Positions 23,280-33,664 are shown, counted from the first letter of the stretch. The stretch is 64,000 bases of DNA from Pelobates cultripes (GCA_933207985.1 OW240912.1:77626829-77690828), one strand, 5' to 3'. The notes: generated by a model from the sequence alone, not told the origin. Numbers and translations are program-made.

Positions 23280-23930
23280 CAACAATGTAAGAGTAGTATT
23301 TAAGGGTTTTATTGAACTGCAAGAAATGGACCGCAGGCCACAAACGTTCTATTTAGCACAAAAAAGTTAGATTTTTTAAAAACCAACAATGTAAGAGTAG
23401 TATTTAAGGGTTTTATTGGACTGCAAGAAATGCACCGCAGGCCGCAAATGTTTTATTTAGCATAAAAAATTAGATTTTTTAAACCAACAATGTAAGTAGT
23501 ATTTAAGGGTTTTATTGGACTGCATGAAATGCACCGTAGGTCGCAAATGTTCTATTTAACACAAAAAAGTGTGTTTTTTAAACCAACAATGCAACAGTAG
23601 AATTTAAGGGTTTTATTGGACTGCAAGAAATGCAGCGCAGGCTGCAAATGTACTATTTAGCAACAATAACAAAAAAATGCGAATTCTTCAAAGTGCGATG
23701 TAACCATAGTATTTGACGGCTCTATTTGACTCTCAAATATGAAGTGCACGCCCCAAATTTACTTTTTAGCACCAAGAAAAATGTTAATTAGTCAAACTGC
23801 AATGTCACAGCAGTATTTGACGGTTCTATTTGACTCTCAGATATAAAGTGCATGCCCCAAATTTACTTTTTATCATCAAAAATATTTGAATTTGTCAAAC
23901 TGCAATGTCACAGCAGTATTTAAAAATGAT
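23280..23930. repeat. Tandem repeat in hAT, period about 100-108 bp
   Basis: Six to seven units start with AACAATGTAAGAGTAGTATT or variants (about 23280, 23384, 23487, 23584, 23693, 23795, 23899), each with a GGGTTTTATT or GGCTCTATTT block and CGCAAATGTTCTATTTA. Later units diverge. Subterminal arrays of this sort often hold transposase-binding sites. Confidence 0.8.
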
Positions 23931-24461
23931 GTTGCCTAGATGTTGCCCACCGAGCTTCCAGAACAGGATTAAAGTAATGTGCCTGGCACACATGCAGTTG
24001 CAAGTGCCCACCTAACAAACAGACTGCTTATTTCTCTGTGGCACTGGGCTCAGGGCAGGGTACAAAAATGTAGTATAGCACCCACAAAAATAATCGCTGT
24101 AGTTTGCAGATTCAACACCAGAATTCTTTCGTAATCTGTCCCTCACAGCTGCAGCATCCTCTCTCTACACTAATAAGAGCTCATGTGAGCTTATATAGAG
24201 GCTGGGTCACATGCTGCACTGGCCAATCACAGCCATGCCATTAGTAGGCATGGCTGTGATGGCTTCCAAGGGCACACAAGTTAAACGCTTGTTGATTGAC
24301 TGCCCTGCAGCTTTTCAAAATGCGCCATTAAATCGCCGAACACCGAACTCGAACTCGAACTGTTACTGAAATGTCCGGGTTCTGGTTCTGGTTCCAAAAA
24401 TCGTAATGTTCGGTACGAACCCGAACTTTAGAGTTCGGGTTCGCTGAACTCTAATACAGAC

Positions 24462-24934
24462 ACGCTGCATTGTGCCACACATCATGGGCTTTATGTCAAG
24501 TTGGAATGCCATCTTACATAAATGCCCCTTTCAACTTATGTAACTCCTAATTGGCGCAGCAGCACCCGGGGCGTCTGTGTCCTTACTCTGGAACAAATGA
24601 AAATCTTTATTAGTCTAGACCGCAAGCGCGCTGCAATACAAACTGTTCGCGCATGCACTACAACTTAGAGGAAGAAAACTCACAAATACAAACTCGCGGC
24701 TGCACAACCAATGCCTATATATAAATAGTTGAATGGAGACAAAGTTAAAACAAGGATGATACACTACCACTAGAAAAAAAATCTATAAAATGCACACATT
24801 AAATAAATAAAATACATTAAATTAATAAAAAGATAAGTTAGTAAAGAGAAACAATTACAGTATTTTAATAAACATGTGTTTGCATGCAATACGTGCAAAA
24901 ATGGTTAGCCTTACAAGCTAGCAAAATTAATATA
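24462..24934. mobile_element. Penelope-like fragment, right part, and flank
   Basis: Continues the element interrupted by the hAT (ACGCTGCATTGTGCCACACA onwards); includes AATGAAAATCTTTATTAG near 24597. The last 200 bases are unremarkable AT-rich sequence. Confidence 0.35.
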
Positions 24935-25057
24935 CAGGTGGTCCTCACTTTATGACCTACCTGTTTTGCGACGGCAGACCAAGAATATGAATAACTCATA
25001 TGGGCATAAACCCAAAAAATTTAAAAAAATTGTGTCTAAAGAATATATATAAAAAAA

Positions 25058-25109
<52 letters not shown>

Positions 25110-25296
25110 CGTGAGCCTGGAATTGTGGGAGGGGTTATACAGCTCATAAAACCTCCAACTCCCTCCCTTTACCTGCAGTGGTATTCTCGAAGTGGCCCTT
25201 CCACCTCTTCCCTTTACAGACCTCAATTATAATTGGTGGCCCTCTTTTCTACAGGCTTGACCACTCGTTGGTTTTGGCACACCACAACTGAATTGT
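24935..25296. repeat. MITE-like sequence with (TA)n
   Basis: ACAGGTGGTCCTCACTTTAT at 24934 resembles a MITE terminus; a pure TA tract runs about 25061-25106. Right end not found. Confidence 0.35.
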
Positions 25297-25668
25297 TCAT
25301 ACAGTGGTTTCCTATTACAAGGGAAAGGGAATCAACACAGTAAAGGAGGAGACTATATTTAAAAGAAGAAAAACTACCACAACAAGAGGACATAGTCTTA
25401 AATTAGAGGGACAAAGGTTTAAAAATAATATCAGGAAGTATTACTTTACTGAGAGGGTAGTGGATGCATGGAATAGCCTTCCAGCTGAAGTGGTAGAGGT
25501 TAACACAGTAAAGGAGTTTAAGCATGCGTGGGATAGGCATAAGGCTATCCTAACTATAAGATAAGACTAGGGACTAATGAAAGTATTTAGAAAATTGGGC
25601 AGACTAGATGGGCCGAATGGTTCTTATCTGCCGTCACATTCTATGTTTCTATGTTTCTATGTTACACC
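25297..25668 (+). pseudogene. 5'-truncated LINE (CR1/L2/Rex-like), C-terminus
   Basis: The frame 25304-25564 encodes the LINE C-terminal block with TRGHSLKLEG, RKYYFTERVVDAWNSLP and EFKHAWDRHK, then a stop and a short 3' UTR. It ends in ATTCTATGTTTCTATGTTTC-type tandem TCTATGTT repeats (25640-25661), the usual tail of this family. No RT remains. A relative on the minus strand is at 41950-42419. Confidence 0.7.
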
Positions 25669-25786
25669 ATATATTACATTCTATATGGCTGCAAAGTTCC
25701 CGGACACAAATATATGTATACAAACAAGATAGAGGTGGTGTTCAAGGATCAAAGAGTACAGTGCTGCTAGTTCACCCAAGTATATA

Positions 25787-25791
25787 GTTAC
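25787..25791. repeat. Target duplication of solo LTR, left
   Basis: GTTAC, repeated at 26754-26758. Confidence 0.75.
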
Positions 25792-26753
25792 TGTGATGGT
25801 ACAATCCTTTACTCCGTCAAGCATTCCCTTCTTCCCATAAAATAAAATCGCCAAATAATCCACAGAATAATAAATCGATGGTATCGCCAAATAATCCACA
25901 CATGAGCCAAGGCTTAAAGCTGGAACAAGTCTGATTTACTGAGAAACAGGGCACACAATTTATATAGTACATAACTCCTTCTCTGGGCCAGGCTAGATAA
26001 TTGGGTTTGAGCACTTATCAAACTCAATTATCTAGTGGCCAGAAAAGTTAAAATTTTTCACAAATATTGGAAACATACTTTATACATAACATATCAACAT
26101 AAAAATATCCCTGGGTAGCTGAGGGTGATGTGAGCAACATATCCAAATTTCGTGAGAATCCATTCAGTAGTTTTGGAGTTATACCGTGTTGAAGTTTGAC
26201 CGGCTTGCCACGAGTTTGTAGCCGACTTAGAGTTCCATGAAATCAATGGTGCGAGCCGGTCTCCGTTCGGATGAAAATTGCACGAAAATTGGTTACATGA
26301 GAGTGCTCCCCTCGTTCGGTAGATTGAAACTCCTGAACGCCATTTGTGTGCAATTCTTGTAAATGGGTCAGACAGGACTTCCATGGGGGACCGGTATTGC
26401 TGGAGAGCCATGCCGAAATTAGTTCCAGGTGCTCGACGCCTAAGTCCCACTGGCCAGCTGGCCGTTCGTGAGTTTAAGATGGCCACCATCCATTGTTCTC
26501 GCCACGTGTTCGTGTCCCGAAATGGCGGCCACCCAGGAGCACTCAATTAGCTTATGGTTTCGTGAAACAACACAGGATTCTATGTTCTAATTGCTATCCA
26601 GGGTGTTCCTCATTCGGTTAAATAGCTATTTTACCGAACAAGGGATTTTGACGAATAGAAAGTAACGAATGAACTAGTAATAAAGGTAATAAATCCAACG
26701 AACAAAGTAGCAGGGAGGGAAAGTACCGAATGCATGGAGGGTCATTCTTCACA
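25792..26753. mobile_element. Solo LTR, 962 bp
   Basis: Begins TGTGATGG and ends TTCTTCACA (TG...CA) between 5-bp duplications GTTAC. No internal region or open frame of meaning. It contains a palindrome TTCGGTTAAATAG/CTATTTTACCGAA at 26613-26638 and a GGCCACCCAGGAG block (about 26527-26540) also present in the Gypsy LTR (33330-33342), so a Gypsy origin is likely. Formed by recombination between the two LTRs of a former element. Confidence 0.78.
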
Positions 26754-26984
26754 GTTACTAAATATACTTAAGAAAGAAAATACAGTGTAAAACTGAAAAA
26801 GGTGGTAAGCGCACACAAATAGAGGGATTGTTACCTCATATACACATTCCTCTTGTTTTTGAATGACAAAAAATATTTCTGAAACAGAGATAAAAATAAA
26901 ACACAACGTAGTGTGATCTGTATATATACTTTGTAGGTATGTGTCAGAATTCAGAACACTTACAATTTTCCACGCATGTGCATG

Positions 26985-27430
26985 GGTAAAATATTTGGTG
27001 CGGTTCAGCATTTCCGAAATTCAGGACTTCAGTTCGGCAATCCGGAATTCGGGACTTCGGCAATTCGGGACTTCAGGAATTCAGCACTTCGGTTCAGCAA
27101 TCTGAAATTCAGGACTTCGGCAATCTGAAATTCGGGACTTCGGCACTTCGGGAGTTCCCTAAGCCTAACCCTACCCCTAACCTTACCCCTACACCTAACG
27201 CCTAACCCCAACCCTACCCGATACCCCTACCCCTAACCTAACCCCAAACCTAACCCAATCCCTACCCCTAACTTAACCAAAATTGCACTTCGGCAATTGG
27301 GCATTTCAGTACGGCACTTCCGGAGTTCGGCACATCGGCAATTCGGACATTCGGAAGCATCCGAATGTCCGAATTGACAAAATTCGGACAAATTTAAATT
27401 TGGACCGAAACGAATTGCACATGTCTAAAG
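26985..27430. repeat. TTCGG/CGAA minisatellite
   Basis: Degenerate units such as CGGGACTTCGGCAATT repeat on both sides of 27160-27270. The left edge (GCATGTGCATGGG) is the complement of the right edge of 9198-9489, so both belong to one family. Confidence 0.7.
27158..27272. repeat. Telomere-like degenerate CCCTAA array
   Basis: CCTAACCCTACCCCTAACC and close variants for about 110 bp. Too irregular and too internal to be a chromosome end; an interstitial telomere-like tract within the minisatellite. Confidence 0.75.
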
Positions 27431-27856
27431 ATGAACCTTCATAAGCGAAGACATCACAGGAAGTGATGTTACGGACCTCGGAGCATGGACCCGATACGTC
27501 ACAGGAAGTGACGAAACAGCACATATACGACGGCGGCTAACATTGAAAGAGGATTTGGGAAATATACAACAGATTTTACATTAAGGAAGAGAAGGAAATA
27601 TTTGTATATTTTACATATTCTCCTCTCATTATCTTTTACTTAATATTTTTATTTATGTTTGTTATTTGCACTTAGAGGTTTCCAATATGGTGGAAATATG
27701 TGTCCGAACCGGAAACGTCGCCATTTTGGGCGTGGCAAAATACGTATCCGGTCCGGACCATATTTAGTGATGGGAGTGTTTTATACAACATGTGTAATTG
27801 ATTATCAATTAATGTATACATATAAAAGTATGCTTGTATCAGTGCAATATTCAACA

Positions 27857-27898
27857 GCACCTGAGGAAGACTTATTCTGAGGTTGAAACGCGTTGTGC
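27857..27898 (+). ncRNA. Hammerhead-ribozyme-like motif
   Basis: GCAC, then CTGAGGA (27861-27867; position 7 of the hammerhead CUGANGA core is variable), a weak stem II, GAAAC (27885-27889) in the palindrome ACGCGT, then GTTGTGC. GCAC and GTGC can form stem I. This matches minimal type I hammerheads with very short stem III known from Penelope-like elements. Activity is not shown. Confidence 0.5.
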
Positions 27899-28089
27899 AT
27901 CTTTTATTGTATATTTTATTCTCTCTATAATAATACATTGTTTTTAAGCTATTCAACTCTTCCTGGAGCTCCTGATTTCAGCATCTTGCACTTTGTATTC
28001 AAATACAAGAGCAATGTTTATATGAGGTAACAATCCCTCTATTTGTGTGTGCTTACCACCTTTTTCGGTTTTACAAATATATATATATA

Positions 28090-29656
28090 CACCCTGTTCC
28101 ACATTATTATGCAAATGATATGTTTCTCATTTACCTAAATAATTGATGTAAATAACAGTCAGCATAATCCTTCTGTTATCAGCTATTAAGAGTACAATTT
28201 TATATTTTATTGAACAAACCTCCTAACGATAACAGTATTTTTTTCAAACATAAAAAACTTACAATGCACTGTTCCAAATTATTACACACAGTAAGTTTCA
28301 AAACATTTTATAGGTTGTAAAGAACTGAAAATTGTCATTTGTTGTGTTTGCAGCATATTTACTGAAAGCAAAAGCTATTTCAATCAAACTTTAACAACAT
28401 TTTAACTTTTTAAACATTTTAACAGGTCACGTTACATTTTAACATAGGACCCCTTATTTGATAGCAGCTTCATAAGTCTTGCATCATTTGAACTTGTCAG
28501 TTTCTGGACAGTTTCTGCTTGAACTTGCCAGAATAGCCTATCAGAGCTGCTGTTTGGATGCAAACTGCCTCCCACCCTCATAGATCTCCTGCTTGAGGAT
28601 GCTCCGAAGGTTCTCAATAGGATTGAGGTCAGTGGAGGATGGAGACCACACCACGACTTTCTCTCCTTTTATCCCCATAGCAGCAATTGATGCAGAGGTA
28701 TTATTTGCAGCATGAGATGGTGCATTGTCATGCATGAAGATGATTTTATTATGGAAAGTATAGTTCTTCCTTCTGTACCAGGGAAGAAAGTGGTCAGTCA
28801 GAAACTCCACATACTTTGCAGAAGTCATCTTTACACCATCGGGGACACTAAAGGGCCCGACCAGCTCTCATCCCATGATTCCGGCCCAAAACATGACTCC
28901 ACCACCACCTTGCTGACATCGCAGCCTTGTTGGAACATGGTGGCTGTCCACCAACCATCCACTACTCCATCCATCTGGACCATCCAGGGTTGCACGGCAC
29001 TCATCAGTGAACAGGACTGAAAATTAGTCTTCATGTATTTTTCTGCCCAATGCAGCCGTTTCTGCTTGTAAGCATTAGTTAGTGGTGGCCGAATAGAAGG
29101 TTTATGCACAGTGGCAAGACTCTGGAGGACTCTACACCTTGATGTCTGTGGGACTCCAGAGGCACCAGCAGCTTCAAATATCTGTTTGCTATTATGTAAT
29201 GGTATATTAGCAGCTGCTGTCTTGATCCAATGCATGGATCTGGCAGAAATCTTCCTCAATGTGCCTTTATCTGCACAAACCCGTCTGTGCTCTGAATCAG
29301 CCACAAATCCCTTAATAGTGCAATGATCACGCTTAAGTTTTCGTGAAATATCTAATGTTTTCATACCTCGTCCAAGGCATTGAACTATATCACTCTTTTC
29401 GGCAGCAGAGAGATCCTTTTTTTCCCCCCATATTGCATGAAAATGGTGCTCTGCTTAATAATTTGGAACACTCTCCTTTAGTAGTTTTTCCTTAAATTGG
29501 GCTCACCTGGCAATCTAATTATCACAGGTGTCCGAGATTGTTTTCAGTGATCAAAAGAGCCCTGAGACACAATGCCATTCATGAGTTAAACTGAAAAACA
29601 AAATATTTAATCTTTGACACTTAAATAAAATTTGCATAATAATTTGGAACAGGGTG
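28090..29656 (-). mobile_element. Tc1-like transposon, 1.57 kb, inactive
   Basis: Ends CACCCTGTTCCACATTATTA and, as complement of the right, CACCCTGTTCCAAATTATTA are near-perfect inverted repeats next to TA (28088-28089 and 29657-29658). Size and target fit Tc1/mariner. Transposase is frameshifted. Confidence 0.9.
28432..29440 (-). pseudogene. Tc1 transposase, frameshifted
   Basis: DDE-superfamily transposase in pieces. 29364-29010 carries the N-terminal helix-turn-helix part (SRKLKRDHCTIKGFV, GTLRKISARS, ending ...LHWAEKYMK). Around 29010 the frame shifts, so the segment with the first catalytic Asp is out of frame. 28828-28541 holds YVEFLTDHFLPW, the second Asp in IFMHDNAPSHAA, and the last acidic residue in DLNPIEN. 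After about 28575 the frame shifts again; the end is readable in another frame to a stop at 28432. There is also a G/A-run frame problem near the start (29425). Not functional. Confidence 0.88.
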
Positions 29657-29659
29657 TAG

Positions 29660-29880
29660 ACCGTAAATGCCCGCTGCTGGTCTGGCTGATGCATACATGC
29701 ATACAAAATCCTCAAGATGACCGCACTCCAAGAACTTAATACAAAGTATCGTATTAAAAAACAGATCATCAGCGTTTCAAAGCTCAAGCTCCTTACCCCA
29801 GGCTGGAAAACATGTTGAGTTTGATTTTAAATTTGAATGAGCAATACTTAGTGTAGTGGGGGTTTAGTCATGGTTATTCC
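29660..29880 (-). mobile_element. Penelope-like terminal fragment
   Basis: On the minus strand: GAGCTTTGAAACGCTGATGA, an AT-rich stretch, then CTTGGAGTGCGGTC. This GAAACG plus tail arrangement resembles ends of Penelope-like elements. Weak evidence. Confidence 0.35.
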
Positions 29881-30702
29881 TTAGAACATCACTACAATTG
29901 GGTTCTTGGTCCTTATCTTTCTTTTTTTTTTTTCAAAAAATCTTTTTATTGTTAATTTTTGTGTATTAGTAAACAATTCAAAATTATTTGGGTTTGTCTG
30001 AGGGGCAAGTTTAAGTCCCTTTCCAAGAATCCTTAGTTGTTTGTTTGTAAATTCATGTTGAGAGATATTAAATATGCCTTCTATTACATCATCTGACTTA
30101 ATTAATCCTCTGCCTCTCCGAACTCCACTTTCATAGGAGTCCATGTATCTAGGGAGTAAACCTGTTCTTGACCCATCTGTTCTCCTTTGGGGGTGAGCTT
30201 AATACTGGGCGTCTCTTTGGTAAAAACGTGCACTTTGTTTTCTTCCCCTCCTTCTCAGGTGCCCTATTGTGCCCTACCACATTATTCTGTGTCATCTTCA
30301 AATGTTCCTTAGGGTTTTCCAATGCTTTGTTAGTGCTCTGTGTCCTCTGACGATTTCTAGTATTAGGTGTTCTAAGATTACTTGACGATTTATTGTGATA
30401 ATTCCTTGAATCATTATTCCAATTTCTGTTAATCCGCTTTATCCCTTGTTAATTTCTTATCTTTATTGGTGATGTCTTATCTTTATTGGTAACAATGTTT
30501 TCTTTTGACCTTCAGTTGTATATTGTTTAAGTTGTATATTGTTTTCTTTAATTGTTTCTTCATCCACCACTTGGTTAATCTCAGTTTCCACTTTGGAAAT
30601 CTCCCTTTTTTGTTGGTGTTTAACTAGGAGTTCCATAAACTGCAAGGAGCATTTGTCTAAGATTGCATTCCATTTTGACATAAAGCTCATGATGTGTGGC
30701 AC
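29881..30702 (-). pseudogene. Penelope-like element ORF, N-terminal part, broken
   Basis: 30702-30463 encodes a charged, coiled-coil-like segment (KWNAILDKCSLQFMELL, then KREISKVETEINQ). 30144-29881 encodes GIFNISQHEFTNKQLRILGKGLKLAP and KLTIKRFF, which matches the N-terminal block before RT in vertebrate Penelope-like (Neptune/Poseidon) proteins as I know the family. RT and GIY-YIG domains are absent. The middle (30145-30460) is stop-ridden. Confidence 0.6.
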
Positions 30703-31670
30703 AGTGGCGGGTGGAGGGTTGCACCTTACTTCATCCTCACAGAGTGGCGTTTTTGTGTCTAATCATTAAATTCATGAAGCACCAATATCAAAAAGCAGTA
30801 ATCAATTACCTTAAGGTTTTTAAACATATTGGTTGGCACCAAAACCCTATTCGGGATTAAAGAATTGAGTATTTGATTAAGGGAAAGACACTGACATCAA
30901 GTACTTGTAAATAATCAATACAAACTTTATTGACTAAAAGATACTTAATAAGTAATCGACCAGGTTAATATTCAGCTTAAAGGAACAGCTCAAAGAAACA
31001 GCTTAAGTATACATCACCATAAGAAAGGCTTGCTGCACTCGACTGAGAGAACTTCTGGCAGTCAGGCTTGAAGGGGACCCTCTCTTACTGGGAAATCAGC
31101 AGAACCAGCAATGCATGTCCGTATTACAGGTGGGTAATACTCTCATCTCTTATAAGTTATACATAATCAATGGGATAAATAGTCTGTACTTTTCCATCAA
31201 ATCTTCTTATCAGTGCAGCCCAGCAAAGTCCCATCAACAATGCCATGCCAGATCTGTGCGGTTCATAATTTCTTATTTAAACGCTAGCTACGTTCTCATA
31301 ATATTCTTGTGAAGCTATGCATGAGTCATTCTGGTGCTGTGTTTTGTGGTTATTAACATTTTCAGTACTGTGTACCGGTGCCATCTTAACTATCTATAAT
31401 AGTTTAATTTGCTCAATAGTGATCAATCAATCATTCTTAAGTAATATGTAATATTATTATCACAGTCGTGAAGATTCGGAATAAAAGGAGGAAGAGGAAC
31501 ACAGACGAACAGCATCGCCTGAAGAAGTCCTAAATGCCGCGGGATGAAATGTATTGAACGCACAAGGCGGGCAAGCTCCAGAGGACATCTCTGCATACCA
31601 TAGATATCCAAATCTGAGGCAACTGACTAGGACAAAAGAGATCCAGCACACTTGCTCATTCACTTAAAGG
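30703..31670. mobile_element. Penelope-like terminal repeat, split by an insertion
   Basis: Compared with 19415-19606, the sequence is continuous up to 30749 (CATCCTCACAGAGTGGCG) and resumes at about 31467 (CGTGAAGATTC...). The roughly 715 bp between start near TGTGTCTAATC and end near TATTATCACA, so it could be a solo LTR, but I find no clean target duplication. It includes a minus-strand AATAAA (AACTTTATTG, about 30921). Confidence 0.45.
31515..31560 (+). ncRNA. Degenerate hammerhead-like motif
   Basis: CTGAAGA (31519-31525), AGTCC/GGGAT as weak stem II (31526-31530/31541-31545), GAAAT (31546-31550) instead of GAAAC, then GTATTGAACG. Looks like a decayed version of the motifs at 27857 and 40070. 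Confidence 0.3.
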
Positions 31671-31760
31671 ACCACTCTAGGCACCCAGACCACTTCAGAT
31701 TAATGAAGTGGTCTGGGTGCCAGGACCAGCTAGGGTTAACCATTCTTTTAAAAACATAGC
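31671..31760. repeat. MITE end with perfect 18-bp hairpin
   Basis: TTAAAGGACCACTCTAGGCA begins the element at a TTAA; 31680-31697 and 31704-31721 form an 18-bp perfect stem. A relative starts at 44420 (TTAAAGGACCACTACAGACA). Confidence 0.6.
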
Positions 31761-32477
31761 AGTTTCATGTGTATTACTGGACTTTAGAGTGGCTGGGGCT
31801 TAACGCTTAATAAAGAAGTAGGAAGTAGCAGGACTATGCTAACAGTACTGGGCCAAACAAACAAGGTAAATCCAAATAAGGAAGGGAAGGAAACAAAAAA
31901 AAGTCAGAACAAACTGGGCTAAAACCAGAACACTTTAAGAAAATTAGCCTCAGCACTAGCAGGGTCAAGGATAACAGAAAATAAAAACAAACAAAATAAA
32001 TGCGCTTAAAGGTCAGACAATCAAGAGTGTATATGGACCTGGCCCTTTGCATCAGTTTTGCGTCATTGACACATGCTGGGTGCGACAGACCAGACACCAA
32101 ACTAGAAAAAGGCGCATAGGTTGTGGCTTTCATCTTTTAAGTTTGTTTGGAGCCAGAATAATCTGACTTAGTCATAATAATGATGTGCTCTTAAATGACC
32201 TGACTGAGTCTTAGAAAGAGATGTATCCATAAAGGAACTGTAGCAAAGACCCTGATTACTTGTTGGAATTGAGGCAGCTGCATCAATATTGGAGTGAGAC
32301 CTAAATTGTCATGGAGAGTTTGACGCAGGACAATCAAACCTGAAACGAAGACATAGAATTGACATGAGGTGCCAATACTGTTGCTTGAACCCTGGAGACA
32401 TGGACAGATTGACGGATAAGTGATCTTGTAAGTTCATTCCTTATATGCATATATATATGTATATATATATAGACTAG
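31761..32477. other. No gene recognised
   Basis: Unremarkable sequence; short AT microsatellite at 32448-32470. Confidence 0.4.
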
Positions 32478-32622
32478 TAGACAGGTAGTTGCACTCTCGG
32501 TCTTCCATAAAAATCTAATCTTTATTGAAATAAGTTAAAAAGGAAGGATCAACGTTTCAGTCCTATTTAAGGACTTTCATCAGGATCAATACAGTGAAAA
32601 CTAAAATCATAAACATATATAT
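32478..32622. mobile_element. Foldback element, left arm (split by Gypsy)
   Basis: AGGTAGTTGCACTCTCGGTC to the ATAAACATATATAT run is the inverse of 40020-40172; the arms continue beyond the Gypsy, where 39340-39520 pairs with 39830-39980. The left arm carries a minus-strand hammerhead-like motif. Confidence 0.75.
32547..32587 (-). ncRNA. Hammerhead-ribozyme-like motif (left arm)
   Basis: Read on the minus strand: GATC, CTGATGA (32583-32577), AGTCC...GGACT as a 5-bp stem II, GAAAC (32558-32554) followed by GTT, then GATC. GATC/GATC gives stem I; ACGT is a self-complementary stem III, the dimer-type arrangement of retroelement hammerheads. All core bases are present. Confidence 0.55.
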
Positions 32623-33647
32623 TGTAGCGGAGAGGCAGTATAATCCGCGATATCTCCGCTGGGTAACAGGAACAACAAAGGATAATCCAGGGAATCAGCA
32701 TACCATAATCCAAACAGCACTGCAGTAACCCTTCCTTCCCAAGAACTAGACGACACATAGGCTGGGAGTCAACTGAGGTTTTAATCACAGGTCACAGTAT
32801 TTATGCAGTTCCCCATGCAAGGGGTTTCCAAACTGACATTACAGGGGTTGTACAGGAGGGGACTACATGGGGGACTTACATTACACCATATTTCTCCCAT
32901 CAGGCACCGCTGCACGAGAGGGATAGTCTTCCCAGAATGCACCGTTAAGTGGATTATCCCCTCGTGCAGCAGAACCGATAATTCACATAAAAATCAATAA
33001 CTTGGTGAATATATAGTGGATTTACACGAATGGACGTTCGGCAGATAGCTGGGGTCTGAGGGTATCATTCGTGAGGTTACCGCTCAGATCCCAGCTAAAA
33101 TAACCGAACGCCGCACGAACAACACAATTCATATAAAACATACAAAAAGAACCGATTGCTATTAGGGAACAAAATACCGAACGTCCCGAAACTCCCGAAC
33201 GTCCTGGAGGCTCAGCGGGGCTCATGCCGTCGAGTAGCCGTTTTTAGTACCAGGCGCTCGACGACATAACCCCGCTGGGGAACAAAGGATCCAAGATGGC
33301 CGACCGCCGCATGGTCGGTAGTCGAACGACGGCCACCCAGGAGAGCCTCTAATAACCGATTGCAACAATGTTGCAATCGGTTAACTAGCGCCACACGCCT
33401 CTAAGTGTGTGGGCTATTAGGGGGTATCGCATTCGTTTCACGAACGGCCCTCCAAAGTGCCGTTCGTGAAACGAACGGGAATCCCCATACAAACCGCCAT
33501 TTGCATTCGGCGGAACAGATAGGTACAGGCAATGCAGGGAATACATGAAGCAGGCACATACAGGTACAACGCATCTCTCTCCAGACCTATAGGCAACCCT
33601 TAAAGGCATAGTGTCCAGTTATAGTCCGAGTGGCTAGGTTTGCCACA
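32623..33647 (-). repeat. 3' LTR of the Gypsy element
   Basis: On the plus strand it runs TGTAGCGGAG to TTTGCCACA. It contains serial inverted repeats: 33035-33060/33083-33110, 33213-33234/33257-33278 (one bulge), 33353-33367/33369-33383 (15 bp perfect, 1-nt loop) and 33432-33447/33460-33475 (16 bp perfect). Confidence 0.93.
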
Positions 33648-33664
33648 ATGCTCCCCCAGAACCA
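33648..33664 (-). promoter_or_regulatory. Polypurine tract
   Basis: Minus-strand TTCTGGGGGAGCAT lies directly upstream of the 3' LTR, where plus-strand DNA synthesis is primed. Confidence 0.75.

Larger units (their letters stand above)
19615..24453 (-). mobile_element. hAT DNA transposon, 4.8 kb, decayed
   Basis: Flanked by the exact 8-bp duplication ATACAGAC (19607-19614 and 24454-24461). Both ends begin TAGAGTT as inverted repeats, followed by GTTCGGGTTCG-rich subterminal sequence. It carries a broken transposase on the minus strand (20119-23080) and a tandem repeat block (23280-23930). It sits inside a Penelope-like fragment. Confidence 0.92.
26754..28080. mobile_element. Foldback element with inverted ends
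   Basis: 26788-26870 (AAAAAGGTGGTAAGC, CACAAATAGAGGGATTGTTA) is repeated in inverse orientation at about 28000-28072. Between them lie a CGGAATTC/TTCGG minisatellite (26985-27430) that itself encloses a telomere-like patch, paired GTCACAGGAAGTGAC words (27440-27520), and a hammerhead-like motif (27857-27898). No ORF. Probably a Penelope-derived or other foldback element with nested insertions. Confidence 0.5.

Noticed and set aside
23280..23930. Regularly spaced repeats resembling a CRISPR array
   Set aside because: Units are contiguous tandem copies of about 104 bp in a eukaryotic hAT, without unique spacers.
26094..26546. 150-codon minus-strand ORF
   Set aside because: Lies inside the solo LTR, no motif, ends without relation to signals.
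27158..27272. Chromosome end
   Set aside because: Irregular units, about 110 bp, with normal sequence on both sides.
30750..31466. Confident solo LTR call
   Set aside because: TGTG...CACA-like ends but no matching target duplication.
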